Origin: Rugalucina vietnamica
Taxonomy: Eukaryota > Mollusca > Bivalvia > Lucinida > Lucinidae
Direction of reading: 5' to 3'
Assembly: GCA_964017185.1 (NCBI GenBank)
Contig: OZ024871.1
Location: 60,873,226-60,937,225, forward strand
Length of the DNA: 64,000 nt
Under the pieces are notes generated by a model. That model searched no databases. It worked only from the letters and a program-made list of their open reading frames with translations, and was not told the origin of the DNA. Positions 35,922 to 47,689 of the stretch are shown piece after piece. Both the position numbers and the translations under genes were made by a program. Within the stretch, counting starts at the first letter, position 1. Every line of letters begins with the position of its first letter.

Positions 35922-38463
35922 TAGCTCACCTGAGCCGTTAGGCTCACAAGGTGAGCTTATAGGATGGCCATGATCCGGCGTCCGTCCGTCCGGCGTCCGT
36001 CCGTCGTCCGTCCGTCGTCCGTCCACAATTTCAAGGATCTTCCTCTCTGAAACCGCTTGGCCAACCAAAGCCAAATTTTATATGAAGCATCTATAGGAAG
36101 GGGGAACCAATGTATATATAAGAAATCCAGGTCACATGACCAAGATGGCCGCCATGCCCATATATGGTAAAAACCCTTCAAAAATCTTCTTCTCCAGAAC
36201 CGGTGGACTGATTTCAACGAAACTTGGCATGAAGCATTGATGGCTCAAGCACTACAATGTGTATATAAATCATGACCCTGTGATGACCTTGACCTATTTT
36301 ACGGCAAGGTCAACATAGGTTGCCAATGCATTTTAATGGGGAAAACTTTTAAAATGTCATTTAAAGTGAAAGTCTTGCAGGAAATGGGCAGTAGGCGAGA
36401 ATATTAATGATTCTGAAAAAAATTGGACCCCAGGGGCTCATATGCCCCCACCCTGGGGCAATATACATGTATATTACCATAATATTCAAACATCATCTCC
36501 TCTGAAACCGGTTGGCCAATCAAAGCCAAATTTTATGTGAAGCATCAATAGGAAGGGGTAATCAATGTATATATAAATAATCCAGGTCACATGACCAAGA
36601 TGGCCGCAATGCCCATATATGGTATAAACCCTTCAAAAATCTTCTTCTCCAGAACCGGTGGATCGATTTCAAAGAAACTTGGCATGAAGTATCGATGGCT
36701 CAAGTACTACAATGTGTATATAAATCATGACCCTGTGATGACCTTGACCTTTTTTACGGCAAGGTCAACATAGGTCGCCAATGCATTTGAATAGGGAAAA
36801 CTTTTAAAATGTCATTTAAAGTGAAAGTCTTGCAGGAAATGGGCAGTAGGACTGAATATTTATGATTCTGAAAAAAATGGACCCCAGGGGCTCATCTGCC
36901 CCCACCCTGGGACAATATACATGTATATTACCATAATATTCAAACATCTTCTCTTCTGAAACCGCTTGGCGAATCAAAGCCAAATTTTATGTGAAGCATC
37001 TATGGAATGGGGGAATTAATGTATATATAAATTATCTAGTTCACATGACCAAGATAGCTGCCATGCCCATATAAGGTAAAAACCCTTCAAAAATCTTCTT
37101 CTCCGAATCTGGTGGACCGATTTCAAAGAAACTTGGCATGAAGCACCAATGGCTGAAGTACTACAATGTGTTTATAAATCATGACCCTGTGGTGACCTTG
37201 ACCTATTTTAGGACAAGGTCAACATAGGTCGCCAATGCATTGGAATGGGGAAATTTTTTAAAAAGTCATTTGAGGTGAAAATCTTGCAGGCAATGGGTAG
37301 TAGGACTAAATATTAATGATTCTGAAAAAAAAATGGACCTAAGGACTCATATGCCCACACCCCGGGGCAATATACATGTATATTACCATAATATTCAAAC
37401 ATCTTCTCCTCTAAAACGACTTGGCCAATTGAAGCCAAATTTTATGTGAAGCATCTATAGGATGGGGGAACCAATGTATATATTAATAATCTAGGTCACA
37501 TGACCAAGATGGCCGCCATGCCCATATATGGTAAGAACCCTTCAAATATCTTCTTCTCTGAAACCAATAGATTGACTTCAATGAAACTTGGCGTGAAGCA
37601 TCCATGGCTATAGTACTACAATGTATATATAAATCATGACCCTGTGATGACCTTGACCAAGTTTATGGCAAGGTCAACATGGGTTGCCCATGCATTTGGA
37701 TGGGAAAAACTGTTAAAATGTCATATGAAGGGAAAAGCCAGCAAGAAATTGGCAAATGGACAGAATATTGATTATTCTGAAAAAGGAAAACGACCCAAGG
37801 GCTTCATCTGCCCCTGCACTGGGGTTAAATACCATAAGGCCTAAAAAAAAAAATGTTATGTTTCCGATTTCATCATAAATTTAGCATAGGGTCGGTAGGT
37901 AGGCTTTTTTTTTTTTCCTTGGAAAATCGGGGTCGGTAGGTATTTTTTTTTTTTTTTTTTTTTTACTAGACTTTCTTCTTACCGCACATTTGACTCCAAA
38001 TCGGAAACCTTTACACAGAGGATGGCCGTCTTCGTATAACAGGGATAACGGGGCATTGTGCCGCAAGGCTTTTATTACATTTGAAGCAGGTATGTGGCTA
38101 CATTTGTCGAAATAAATGGGGACTAATGTGCTTGGTCGTGTCAACACACTACACAGTAGCCATGTTGTTGTTCTTGATCGTAATTGTTAAAGACCGAAAA
38201 TATCCGAAAATCTGCGCGGACAAATTCTCGTAACGAAATGGTTTTGACTTTTGATAAAAACCGGAATCGTTGAACAGGGTCGGTCGCCGACTTTTTTTTT
38301 TTTTTTTTCTGAGCGCTAAAAAAGTTGCAGTCGGCGCAGATTTTGACCAGTCGGTCGGGAAATCGGAAACATAACATTTTTTTTTTAGCCTAATATTCAA
38401 ACATGTTTATTGGTATATGCAGCAGACTCAGGTGAGCGTTTACAGGACCATTGGTCCTCTGGT
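35922..38463 (+). mobile_element. Helentron-like (HINE) tandem-repeat element with a nested TIR insertion
   Basis: Head TAGCTCACCTGAGCC, a long (CCGTCCGTCG) patch (35978-36025) and monomers starting near 36040, 36494, 36949 and 37405, then subterminal CTCAGGTGAGCG and hairpin plus CTCTGGT. It is very close to the elements at 43639-45616 and 32482-34765, sharing single-base variants such as the ACCACCAATGGCTGAAGTAC type in one monomer. The 3' part is split by the element at 37838-38390. Confidence 0.75.
37838..38390. mobile_element. 553-bp TIR element with TAA target duplication
   Basis: The ends GGCCTAAAAAAAAAAATG and (complement) GGCTAAAAAAAAAATG extend through TTATGTTTCCGATTT as an inverted repeat of about 32 nt. 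TAA is duplicated at 37835-37837 and 38391-38393. The empty site CCATAATATTCAAACATG is seen in sister Helentron-like elements (for example near 34690 and 45540), which proves the boundaries. TSD of TWA type and AT-rich TIRs point to a PIF/Harbinger-like non-autonomous element (inference). It has oligo-T runs and no transposase. Confidence 0.8.
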
Positions 38464-39149
38464 ATTACCTAGTAATGTGCACCATCTGTACCCGAGATAC
38501 CTTTCATCTCAGGCAGAGTGAAAGGTATCTCGGGGTCCAAAACAATAAGACGTGAACGCCATGTAATCTTAAGAACAAAAAAAAAAAACAACAACAAAGA
38601 ACAAATAAATAAAAAGATAAACAGGATATTATTGTATCCCAATTCCCAATTTCACGGCTGGTAATGTTGTTAGGGGCAATCAGATGTTAAGCAGGAGCTT
38701 CAGGACATGAGTAACGGGAACAGAACACGAAAAACAACATGTGTCATTTGTTTATGTTTACGCAAATTTCTTTGTTGGAGGTAAATATTCTGAAATCGGG
38801 CAATACTATTCCAAAAAGTATTTATTTCTGCATACTTTTTTTGCGATCGTGGGAGTGAAAAATGCTATTGCATCTCTAAAATTCAGTTTTTCCGGGATGC
38901 AAAGTATGTTGTTTGTTCTGTTTTGAGCTGTTACTGGACATGTTTTGGTGCATTGTCGAAGAGCTAATGTAGACAAACATAATTCATTTGAGCCTTTCAC
39001 TGTATAATGCCTTGTCCAAAGAATTTGCCATAGAAATTCTGCTTAAAAACGTTGCTACAGAAGAAATGGAAAAAAAGTTATGACTTACGACATGACTACC
39101 CCCTACTGGTTACCCCTAACGAGCGGACCTGCGGAAGGGCTATTTTTTT
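38464..39149. other. Unassigned spacer with one strong hairpin
   Basis: It contains a perfect 15-bp stem at 38491-38505 and 38520-38534 (CCCGAGATACCTTTC and its complement, 14-nt loop) and A-rich patches. The short frames at 38741-39000 are not supported as genes. Confidence 0.4.
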
Positions 39150-39209
39150 TTTTTTGTTATTCAGTTTTATGTCCCTTTCAAGACTATTTCAGCTCATATG
39201 AGACGGGCC
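39150..39209 (-). mobile_element. 3' part of a tRNA-derived SINE, split by the Gypsy element
   Basis: On the minus strand this reads GGCCCGTCTCATATGAGCTG, then GAAATAGTCTTGAAAGGG, CATAAAACTG and an A-run, the tail of a molluscan-type SINE. It continues the SINE body at 53137-53262. The two are separated by the Ty3/Gypsy element, whose 5-bp target duplication GGGCC lies at the break (39205-39209 and 53137-53141). Confidence 0.65.
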
Positions 39210-39383
39210 TGTCATGATCTTGTTGGATTCGAAAACACATCTTGACGGTTTGGTTGTTTAATCTATTCTAATTCTATTTTACAAAGCATGCACACATGTC
39301 AGAGGTAATTATTGTTCAAACATACAGAGGTGTTATACAGAGACCATACACACTCTTATTAGAGCTCTGATACATACATTACA
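39210..39383 (-). repeat. 3' LTR of the Gypsy element (174 bp)
   Basis: It starts (minus strand) TGTAATGTATGTATCAGAGC and ends GATCATGACA. It aligns with both ends of the 5' LTR but lacks the extra segment seen there. Confidence 0.8.
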
Positions 39384-39399
39384 TTCCCTTCCTTCCTTT
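39384..39399 (-). other. Polypurine tract
   Basis: On the minus strand AAAGGAAGGAAGGGAA directly precedes the 3' LTR, as needed for priming the second DNA strand in LTR retrotransposons. Confidence 0.8.
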
Positions 39400-40232
39400 A
39401 AAATGAAATTAAAATTCAAAACTTTAAAAAATTAAATTCAAACTTTTCATATATTTACATGCATGCAACCATTGGAACCTAAATCTAAGGTGTTCTTAAT
39501 TAGAATCAAGTTGGTAAAATTCATGAGATTCTGAATGATAAAACATGAAGTTCTGATAAAATATCCAATTAAGCATGAACAACTGTTCTTTTATTTCAGG
39601 ATATGGCAATTAAACTGTAATTGAATGAAAACAAATGTCAAACTCACAGAACACACATACCAAATGTCACCGAGTAGATGATTTGTAATGTCTGATTCAT
39701 GATTTACAGGATACCAAGCCCTGCCTGTTGATAATAAGGTTTTACATGACAGACTTGTCTGAAGAAAGTTTGATTGTGTGGGCTTAATTGTCCTGTCACA
39801 GTAAAAATGTCTTTCTCCCACTTCGAGTCCAACTTGCCCGGCTGTCTGGGTAGAATCAAGGAGTTTCTGTACCTAGAGTTCGTGCTTCATTATCAGCTTA
39901 TTTAGCACATTTAGTCACATGCTGTGAGCGCAATGTAAGTCAACGGAAAACATCTAATCTGAAGGGTTATTATCATCTAATTAACAATTCCTTTGAACAC
40001 CATGTCCGGCACCGCCTCCAACAGTGAAAATGGATAAAATCGCCTCTTCAGTTTTATAACAGAAAATTACACACGTAAATGCGCACTTGTCACAGCACAA
40101 CGACACTTGCAATAAATTATGCGCACTTGATTATCATTGAAAGAAGATATATAGCTCTACACGATAATCAAGAAATTATTACCAAACAGGTGCCAGTAAT
40201 CTTTAAATCGCTGAAATAAGTAGGTTGTTTAT
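39400..40232 (-). other. 3' non-coding part of the Gypsy element
   Basis: It lies between the polypurine tract and a Helentron-like insertion. No open frame of note. A tandem-free, AT-rich stretch. Confidence 0.4.
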
Positions 40233-41776
40233 TAGCTCACCTGAGCCGTCAGGCTCACAAGGTGAGCTTATAGTATACCCATGCTCCGTCGTCCGTCCGT
40301 CCGTCGTCCGTCCGTCGTCCGTCGTCCGTCCGTCCGTCCGTCGTCCACCATTTTCAAAGATCTTCTCCTCTGAAACCGCTTGGCCAATCAAAGCCAAATT
40401 TTACATGAAGCATCTATGGGAAGGGGGAACCAATGTGTATATAAATAATCCAGGTCACATGACCAAGATGGCCGCCATGCCCATATATGGTAAAAACCCT
40501 TCAAAAATCTTCTTCTCCGGAACCACTGGACCGATTTCAACCAAACTTGGCATGAATCATTAATGGCTCAAGCACTACAATGTGTATATAAATCATGACC
40601 CTATGATGACCTTGACCTATTTTACGACAAGGTCAACATAGGTCGCGAATGCATTTGAATGGGAAAAATTATTAAATTGTCATTTAAAGGAAAAATCTTG
40701 CAGAAAATGAGCAGTAGGACTGAATATTAATGATTCTGAAAAAAATTGGGCACCAGGGGCTCATCCGCCCCCCACCCCGGGGCAATATACATGTATATCT
40801 CCATAATATTCAAACATCTTCTCCTCTGAAACCGCTTGGCCAATCAAAGCGAAATTTTATGTGAAGCATCAATAGGAAGGGGTAACAAATATGTATATAA
40901 AAAATCCAGGTCACATGACCAAGATGGCCGCCATGCCCATATATGGTAAAAACCGTTCAAAAATCTTCTTCTCCAGAACCGGTTGACCGATTTCAACGAA
41001 ACTTGGCACGAAGCATTGATGGCTCAAGCACTAAATGTGTATATAAATCATGACCCTGTGATGACCTTGACCTATTTTACGGGAAGGTCAACATAGGTCA
41101 CCAATGCATTTGAATGGGGAAAACTTTTAAAATGTCATTTAAAGTGAAAGTCTTGCAGGAAATGGGCAGTAGGACTGGATATTAATGATTCTGAAAAAAA
41201 TTGGACCCCAGGGGCTCATGTGCCCCCACCCCGGGGCAATATACATGTATATTTCCATAATATTCAAACGTCTTCTCCTCTGAAACCGCTTGGCCAAACA
41301 AAGCCAAATTTTAAGTGAAGCATCTATAGAATGGGGGAATCAATGTGTATATAAATAATCTAGGTCACATAACCAAGATGGCCGCCATGCCCATATATGG
41401 TAAAAACCCATCAAAAAACATCTTCTCTGAAACCAATAGACTGATTTCAAGGAAACTTGGCGTGAGGCATCGATGGCTAAAGTACTCCAATGTATATATA
41501 AATCATGACCCTGTGATGACCTTGACCAAGTTTATGGCAAGGTCAACATGGGTTGCCTGTGCATCTGAATTGGGAAAACTGTTAAAATGTCATTTGAAGG
41601 AAAAAGCCAACAGGAAATTGGCAAATGGACAGAATATTGAAGATTCTGAAAAAAGAAAATGGCCCAAGGGCTTATCTGCCCCTGCACTGGAGTTAAATAC
41701 CATAATATTCAAACATGTTTATTGGTATATGCAGCTGATCTCAGGTGAGCGTTTACAGGACCATTGGTCCTCTGGT
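40233..41776 (+). mobile_element. Helentron-like (HINE) tandem-repeat element, three monomers, inside the Gypsy element
   Basis: Head TAGCTCACCTGAGCC, a long CCGTCCGTCG patch (40290-40345), monomers starting near 40363, 40819 and 41273, subterminal CTCAGGTGAGCG and hairpin plus CTCTGGT. The open frames across it (40225-40563, 41345-41803) are the same repeat translation seen in every copy and are not genes. Confidence 0.75.
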
Positions 41777-43332
41777 TTTATTTGCATCATCAAATTTATT
41801 TAATTCCTAATTTACAAAATGTTCCGAAGGTTTCCTAAATTTTAAAACCATATGTTAAAAAGGGAAATTTTCGCAGCTTTCGTGTAAGCTAAGCAGCAAT
41901 ATGTCCAAAATTATCCGAAAGTGTGTTTTGAAGGGTCAAAAAGAAGCAAGAGGTTTTCCTATGAGAGCGACCCTAAAGCGCATTACAATATTAAAGTCTA
42001 CATTTCAAAGTTCCGTGAGTACACTTCCTTTGCGTCTTCATTGTTTTTCGCATCAGCAACTTACGTAAATGGGAATAGATCTAACTGTATTCATTTTAAT
42101 ATTAAATAAGTTTTTTTTATTTTGAAACCAATGGAATTTAAAAATCCAGTATCAGAGATATTTGTGCTGTGCCAAGACAACAATTTAAAGCTCATTACAG
42201 CTTGCCCATGCTCATTGATGCATATGCTACAGTATTTCGTACATGTTTACCTAACAGGCAAGACAAGTAAAAGTAGGCAATGATCAGAAAATGGCACATT
42301 CAGAAAGAAATTCCCACTCCAAAAACCAAGGCGGGGAAAAAAATAAATAAAAACTTATACGGAGAAAACATGGTTAGCCGGAGAAAAACATATCGTAAGC
42401 CGAGTGAAGGAATACATTGTCAGCAGTTTTTGTTACATAGTCAAATCTTAAATAATCTCATTTCGTTCTATTCAAACACAAAACATGCAAACATATAAAA
42501 AAAATTCTGTGAAGTGGTTCTAATGTGTACCCACAATCTATGTTTTGAGAAAATTTGAGAGAAAAAAATGCTTAAAATATCATTTTTTCGCATGAAATTT
42601 TCATTTTTACAGATGAAAAAATCTCAGTACATGTATATTGCATGGTTTTCGTAATGAAAAGTTGTTTGTTCCACTTCTCCTCTCCCCACCCCCACATACA
42701 AAAAAGTATTATTGATATTAATCGTGTGTCAAGGTGAAAGTATTTTAGCCTTTTTACGATTTCTTACATAGACGAGGTATAGTTGGAAAGTTCCCGGTCC
42801 AAATACGATGGAACTTTTGAAATAAAGCCCATCCATTTTCCTTAGTTTGCGGATAAATTTAGTAAAATTTTGCAAGAATTGTTTAAAAAATGTCGATTGA
42901 CATACGGCATATAGAAGGGTTCGGAGCACTTTGGAAAATCTCTCATTCAGATGTTTTTGATGTTTTGAAACTTTGTCAGTTCAGTCATTAAACGGCGCCA
43001 CAACGGCATGAATTTTTGCATGATGTCATATTAACATTTGTTTTGATGCAAGTACAAAGAATCAGAACATGAAATTTACAATTTTGACATCTTTTCTAAG
43101 ACAAACATGGATAATTTTTCGAGCGTAAAAACGCAGACGTTGTTGAAACGTACGGAGCAGCGCGCTGTAGTCAAGCATCATATAAGAGCAGGTGAGACCC
43201 CTACAAACACTTAGAAATTTGTGAAACATATGGATAGTGTATAGAAATCGTTTAATTAATTTACCCGTGAATACTATATTATTTAAAAAAAAAAACATGG
43301 AACCTTTGATGCGGTGAAGCACGATCTCCATG
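41777..43332. other. Unassigned stretch within the Gypsy 3' region
   Basis: Between the integrase end and the nested element I see no conserved coding. The minus-strand frames 42729-42929 and 43062-43331 are not recognised. A GTACCCACAATCTATG piece near 42526 resembles the inverted repeat at 57999-58061. It may include another unrecognised insertion. Confidence 0.3.
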
Positions 43333-43638
43333 TCTTGAAACTCCTTGGTAGAATTAATACTTTCTGTTCCAGACGGTAGCGTCTATAATCCTTCGCCAAT
43401 CGTCTACCCGCGTACTTTTTCATGATTGCCTTTTGTCTCACGTCTGTTTCTCAAAGATTTCTCGGGGCACTTCCCTTATCAACTGAAGGAAGTTTAGTAC
43501 GTATTTCCCTTTGGAAATGTAATGAACTCGGGGACTTGTCTGTGGTACAACTAGGGGTTGCTCTAAAAGCTAGGAGGAACTTGTGTATTTCAATTTTCCA
43601 GTCCTTTCCTGCTAAGCATGCTGCTTGAATTGCCTTTT
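43333..43638 (-). pseudogene. Gypsy integrase C-terminal part
   Basis: The minus-strand reading continues the integrase from the far side of a Helentron-like insertion: after the AAAAGGC junction come IQAACLAGKDWKIEIHKFLL, AFRATP, CTTDKSP and REIRTKLP, all usual in Ty3/Gypsy integrases, then a stop and a frame change, and a KKYAD...VLIL stretch of the C-terminal domain. In-frame stops show it is dead. Confidence 0.75.
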
Positions 43639-45616
43639 TAGCTCACCTGAGCCGTTAGGCTCACAAGGTGAGCTTATAGGATGGCCATGATCTGGCGTCC
43701 GTCCGTCTGTCGTCCGTCCGTCCGTCCGTCGTCCGTCCGTCGTCCGTCCACAATTTCAAAGATCTTCTTCTCTGAAACCGCTTGGCCAATCAAAGCCAAA
43801 TTTTATATGAAGCATCTATAGGAAGGGGGAACCAATGTGTATATAAGAAATCCAGGTCACATGACCAAGATGGCCGCCATGCCCATATATGGTAAAAACC
43901 CTTCAAAAATCTTCTTCTCCAGAACCGGTGGAATCATTTCAACGAAACTTGGCATGAAGCATTGATGGCTCAAGCACTACAATGTATATATAAATCATGA
44001 CCCTGTGATGATCTTGACCTATTTTACGACAAGGTCAACATAGGTTGCCAATGCATTTTAATGGGGAAAACTTTTAAAATGTCATTTAAAGTGAAAGTCT
44101 TGCAGGAAATGGGCAGTAGGAGAGAATATTAATGATTCTGAAAAAAATTGGACCCCAGGGGCTCATATGCCCCCACCCTGGGGCAATATACATGTATATT
44201 ACCATAATATTCAAACATCATCTCCTCTGAAACCGGTTGGCCAATCAAAGCCAAATTTTATGTGAAGCATCAATAGGAAGGGGTAATCAATGTGTATATA
44301 AATAATCCAGGTCACATGACAAAGATGGCCGCAATGCCCATATATGGTAAAAACCCTTCAAAAATCTTCTTCTCCAGAACCGGTGGATCGATTTCAAAGA
44401 AACTTGGCATGAAGTATCGATGGCTCAAGTACTACAATGTATATATAAATCATGACCCTGTGATGACCTTGACCTTTTTTACGGCAAGGTCAACATAGGT
44501 CGCCAATGCATTTGAATAGGGAAAACTTTTAAAATGTCATTTAAAGTGAAAGTCTTGCAGGAAATGGGCAGTAGGACTGAATATTAATGATTCCAGGGGC
44601 TCATCTGCCCCCACCCCGGGACAATATACATGTACTATATTACCATAATATTCAAACATCTTCTCCTCTGAAACCGCTTGGCGAATCAAAGCCAAATTTT
44701 ATGTGAAGCATCTATGGAATGGGGGAATTAATGTATATATAAATTATCTAGTTCACATGACCAAGATGGCTGCCATGCCCATATAAGGTAAAAACCCTTC
44801 AAAAATCTTCTTCTCTGAATCTGGTGGACTGATTTCAAAGAAACTTGGCATGAAGCACCAATGGCTGAAGTACTACAATGTGTATATAAATCATGACCCT
44901 GTGGTGACCTTGACCTATTTTAGGACAAGGTCAACATAGGTCGCCAATGCATTGGAATGGGGAAAACTTTTAAAAAGTCATTTGAGGTGAAAATCTTGCA
45001 GGCAATGGGTAGTAGGACTAAATATTAATGATTCTGAAAAAAAAATGGACCTAAGGACTCATATGCCCACACCCCGGGGCAATATACATGTATATTACCA
45101 TAATATTCAAACATCTTCTCCTCTAAAACCACTTGGCCAATTGACCAAATTTTATGTGAAGCATCTATAGGATGGGGGAACCAATGTATATATTAATAAT
45201 CTAGGTCACATGACCAAGATGGCCGCCATGCCCATATATGGTAAGAACCCTTCAAATATCTTCTTCTCTGAAACCAATAGATTGACTTCAATGAAACTTG
45301 GCGTGAAGCATCCATGGCTATAGTCTACAATGTATATATAAATCATGACCCTGTGATGACCTTGACCAAGTTTATGGCAAGGTCAACATGGGTTGTCCAT
45401 GCATTTGGATGGGAAAAACTGTTAAAATGTCATATGAAGGGAAAAGCCAGCAAGAAATTTGCAAATGGACAGAATATTGATTATTCTGAAAAAAGAAAAC
45501 GACCCAAGGGCTTCATCTGCCCCTGCACTGGGGTTAAATACCATAATATTCAAACATGTTTATTGGTATATGCAGCAGACTCAGGTGAGCGTTTACAGGA
45601 CCATTGGTCCTCTGGT
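43639..45616 (+). mobile_element. Helentron-like (HINE) tandem-repeat element inside the Gypsy integrase
   Basis: Head TAGCTCACCTGAGCC, long (CCGT)n patch (43698-43748), monomers near 43765, 44219, 44664 and 45118, tail with CTCAGGTGAGCG, hairpin and CTCTGGT. The host reading frame on either side gives the site to within a base or two: the flanks are a T-run (...GCCTTTTT) and TCAGAG..., consistent with insertion between two T, as known for Helentrons. Confidence 0.8.
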
Positions 45617-46380
45617 TCAGAGTTTTGTTGAAGTTTTCAACTAGGCCATTTGCACAAGCCCAGTATGGAGTAACTCTACGATGTTATATCCCGTGTTCTG
45701 ATAGGAAAGTTTCTATTGCTTTTGACACGAACGCTTTGCCGTTGTCTGAGATAATTTCCTTTACGTAACCATGGGTACTGAAGATTTTTATCAGTTTATT
45801 GATGATCGACTTCTAGGCAATGTGAGTAATAGTCCATTATTACTAAACAATAGTATCCTCCCTTAAAAGTTCCTTTCAAATCAATACCGATTTTCTCCCA
45901 TGGCCCTTTCGGAGTTCAGTCGGTTGTACTGGTGGTGGTCTTTCTGGATTTGCTAGTCTCTGGCAGATAGAGCAGTTTGATATCAGTCTTTCGACGTCAT
46001 TACACATTCCTGCCCACCATACCTTTTCTCGTAACAAGGCTTTAGAGCGGTATTTCATGTAATATAGACGATACGCGTGCCTGTAATTTACAAGGTATTA
46101 CTAGCTTGCTGCCTCTGAGAATCAGATTACCTTGTACAGATAATTCACTTCATACTTTGAAGTATTGAGTTAACGTTTTGTCACGTTCAGTATAGTTATC
46201 TGTTTCTATGTATTGTCTTATTTTCTTGAACAGTTCATCCTTTGATGATTCATTTTCTATTTCTTCGAGTGTCATTGCTTTTGGCACCAAATTTTCTGCA
46301 CAATAGTTTATGTACAGTTCTGCATCACTGCTTAAAGTGTCGTTTGTACATGTATCGTCCTGATTTGGAGATCTGGATAA
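45617..46380 (-). pseudogene. Gypsy integrase N-terminal and core part
   Basis: The zinc-binding (HHCC) region is seen as LLREKVWWAGMCNDVERL then ISNCSICQRLANPERPPP (45876-46058), with the two cysteines intact but the two histidines upstream degraded. The catalytic core follows in shifted frames, with a DLKGTFKGGYY stretch carrying the first acidic residue, and it ends near GLVENFNKTL just before the Helentron-like insertion. Several stops and frameshifts occur. It belongs to the same element as the parts at 43333-43638 and 47690-48690. Confidence 0.75.
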
Positions 46381-47660
46381 CCCTCATGAAAATTTGGTGT
46401 CTGAATCCTGTCTGAATTTGTGTAATTTTTTTCTGGAAATCTGCTGAAAAAAAGTCTGAATCGGTCTGGAATTAGTTATAATTGCTTTTCTTAATATCTG
46501 CTGAAATTGGGACTATCCAGAAAAGATTCAGACAATTGAAGAACTGGTTCAGATATTTGATACATAAATAATAAGCACTATTCAGTCATTGTCAGAACAA
46601 ATGTAGAAACAATCAGATATTTTCAGAACAAATTCAGTGCGTAATTCAGAAAGGTTCAGCCAGCTTAATCATTCTGAATTTAATCTAAATATTTCTGAAT
46701 ACTGCTTTTCTTAATATCTGCTGAATTTGGGACAATTAAGGAAAGATTCAGACATTTTGCAGAACTGGTTCAGATTCTTGAACCAACACTGAATATTTCT
46801 GAAATGTTAATCTGAACTTGTCTGATGGCTGAATCCCCCCCCCCCCCCAATTTAACTCAAACTTTACTTTATATACCCATTATAATTATTTCATCAGTCA
46901 TAATCAGCTTCAGGAAGTGACAGTTCCCATAAATTTTTAGATTGATCCTGGTTGATCACGTCTCTCAAGCCAAAAATGAGTGTGTAACATGTATTTTGTA
47001 GTGGGTGGGGTAATGATATTTAACTTTAAAGGTGAATTTCAGGGCAACACATGAATAATAGACTTATACAAGCATCCATTTAGTTCTTAATATTTTCTTG
47101 CATGTTTCAGTCATCTTTCCTCATCATTCAATTTCTTTAAATTAAGTAAAACTTACTTCATAGAAATTTCTGTTGAGTTTGACCTTTTTGTTCTGCAGAC
47201 AACTTTGAAAAAGGAAATTCCCAGCATGCATAGAAGTCACATGACTTCCTGCTGAATTATTCAGAAAGATTCAGACAAATGCAGACAGAAATATTCAAAA
47301 GGATATGATTCAGACATATCCAGACCATTCAGAAAGATTCAGATTTTATTTCATATAAGAACTCATACTAATTTGGTTCAGAAAGATTCAGTTCATTATG
47401 AGGTTCAGAAAGATTATAAGACCATACAATAGATTCATAAAGATTCAGACAATTCAGAATATTTCAGCCTGATTTCAGATTCTGAATCTTTCTGAATATC
47501 TATCAGAGCATGTCCAGTCATGGTTCAGAAACAATAAGACAAAAGGATTTAGTGTTCAGATGGAATCAGACAATAATTTAGTGTTAAGCCAAACTTCAGT
47601 ACTAAATAAGATAACTTCAGCCAAGTTAATAAACTATTCAGAAAATTAAGTTCATGAGGG
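46381..47660. mobile_element. 1.28-kb TIR element, arms of CAGAAAGATTCAG words, TAA duplication
   Basis: The ends CCCTCATGAA and TTCATGAGGG are inverted and flanked by TAA on both sides (46378-46380 and 47661-47663), a PIF/Harbinger-type target duplication. The arms repeat TCTGAATC/TTCTGAAT on the left and CAGAAAGATTCAGA on the right. The core 46965-47264 is the reverse-complement relative of the core of the 5216-6507 element, though arm words and terminal sequence differ. It contains a short C-run (46837-46848). It interrupts the Gypsy element between integrase and RNase H. No transposase. Confidence 0.8.
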
Positions 47661-47689
47661 TAAGCAGTATGGCTGCAGATTTAGTAACC

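Noticed and set aside
41345-41803. 152-residue frame with NLGHITKMAAMPIYGKNPSK, one of the longest open frames
   Set aside because: It is the plus-strand translation of tandem monomers and recurs at 34500, 36591, 44292 and 52207 with the same words. The open length comes from periodicity, and there is no start context or domain.
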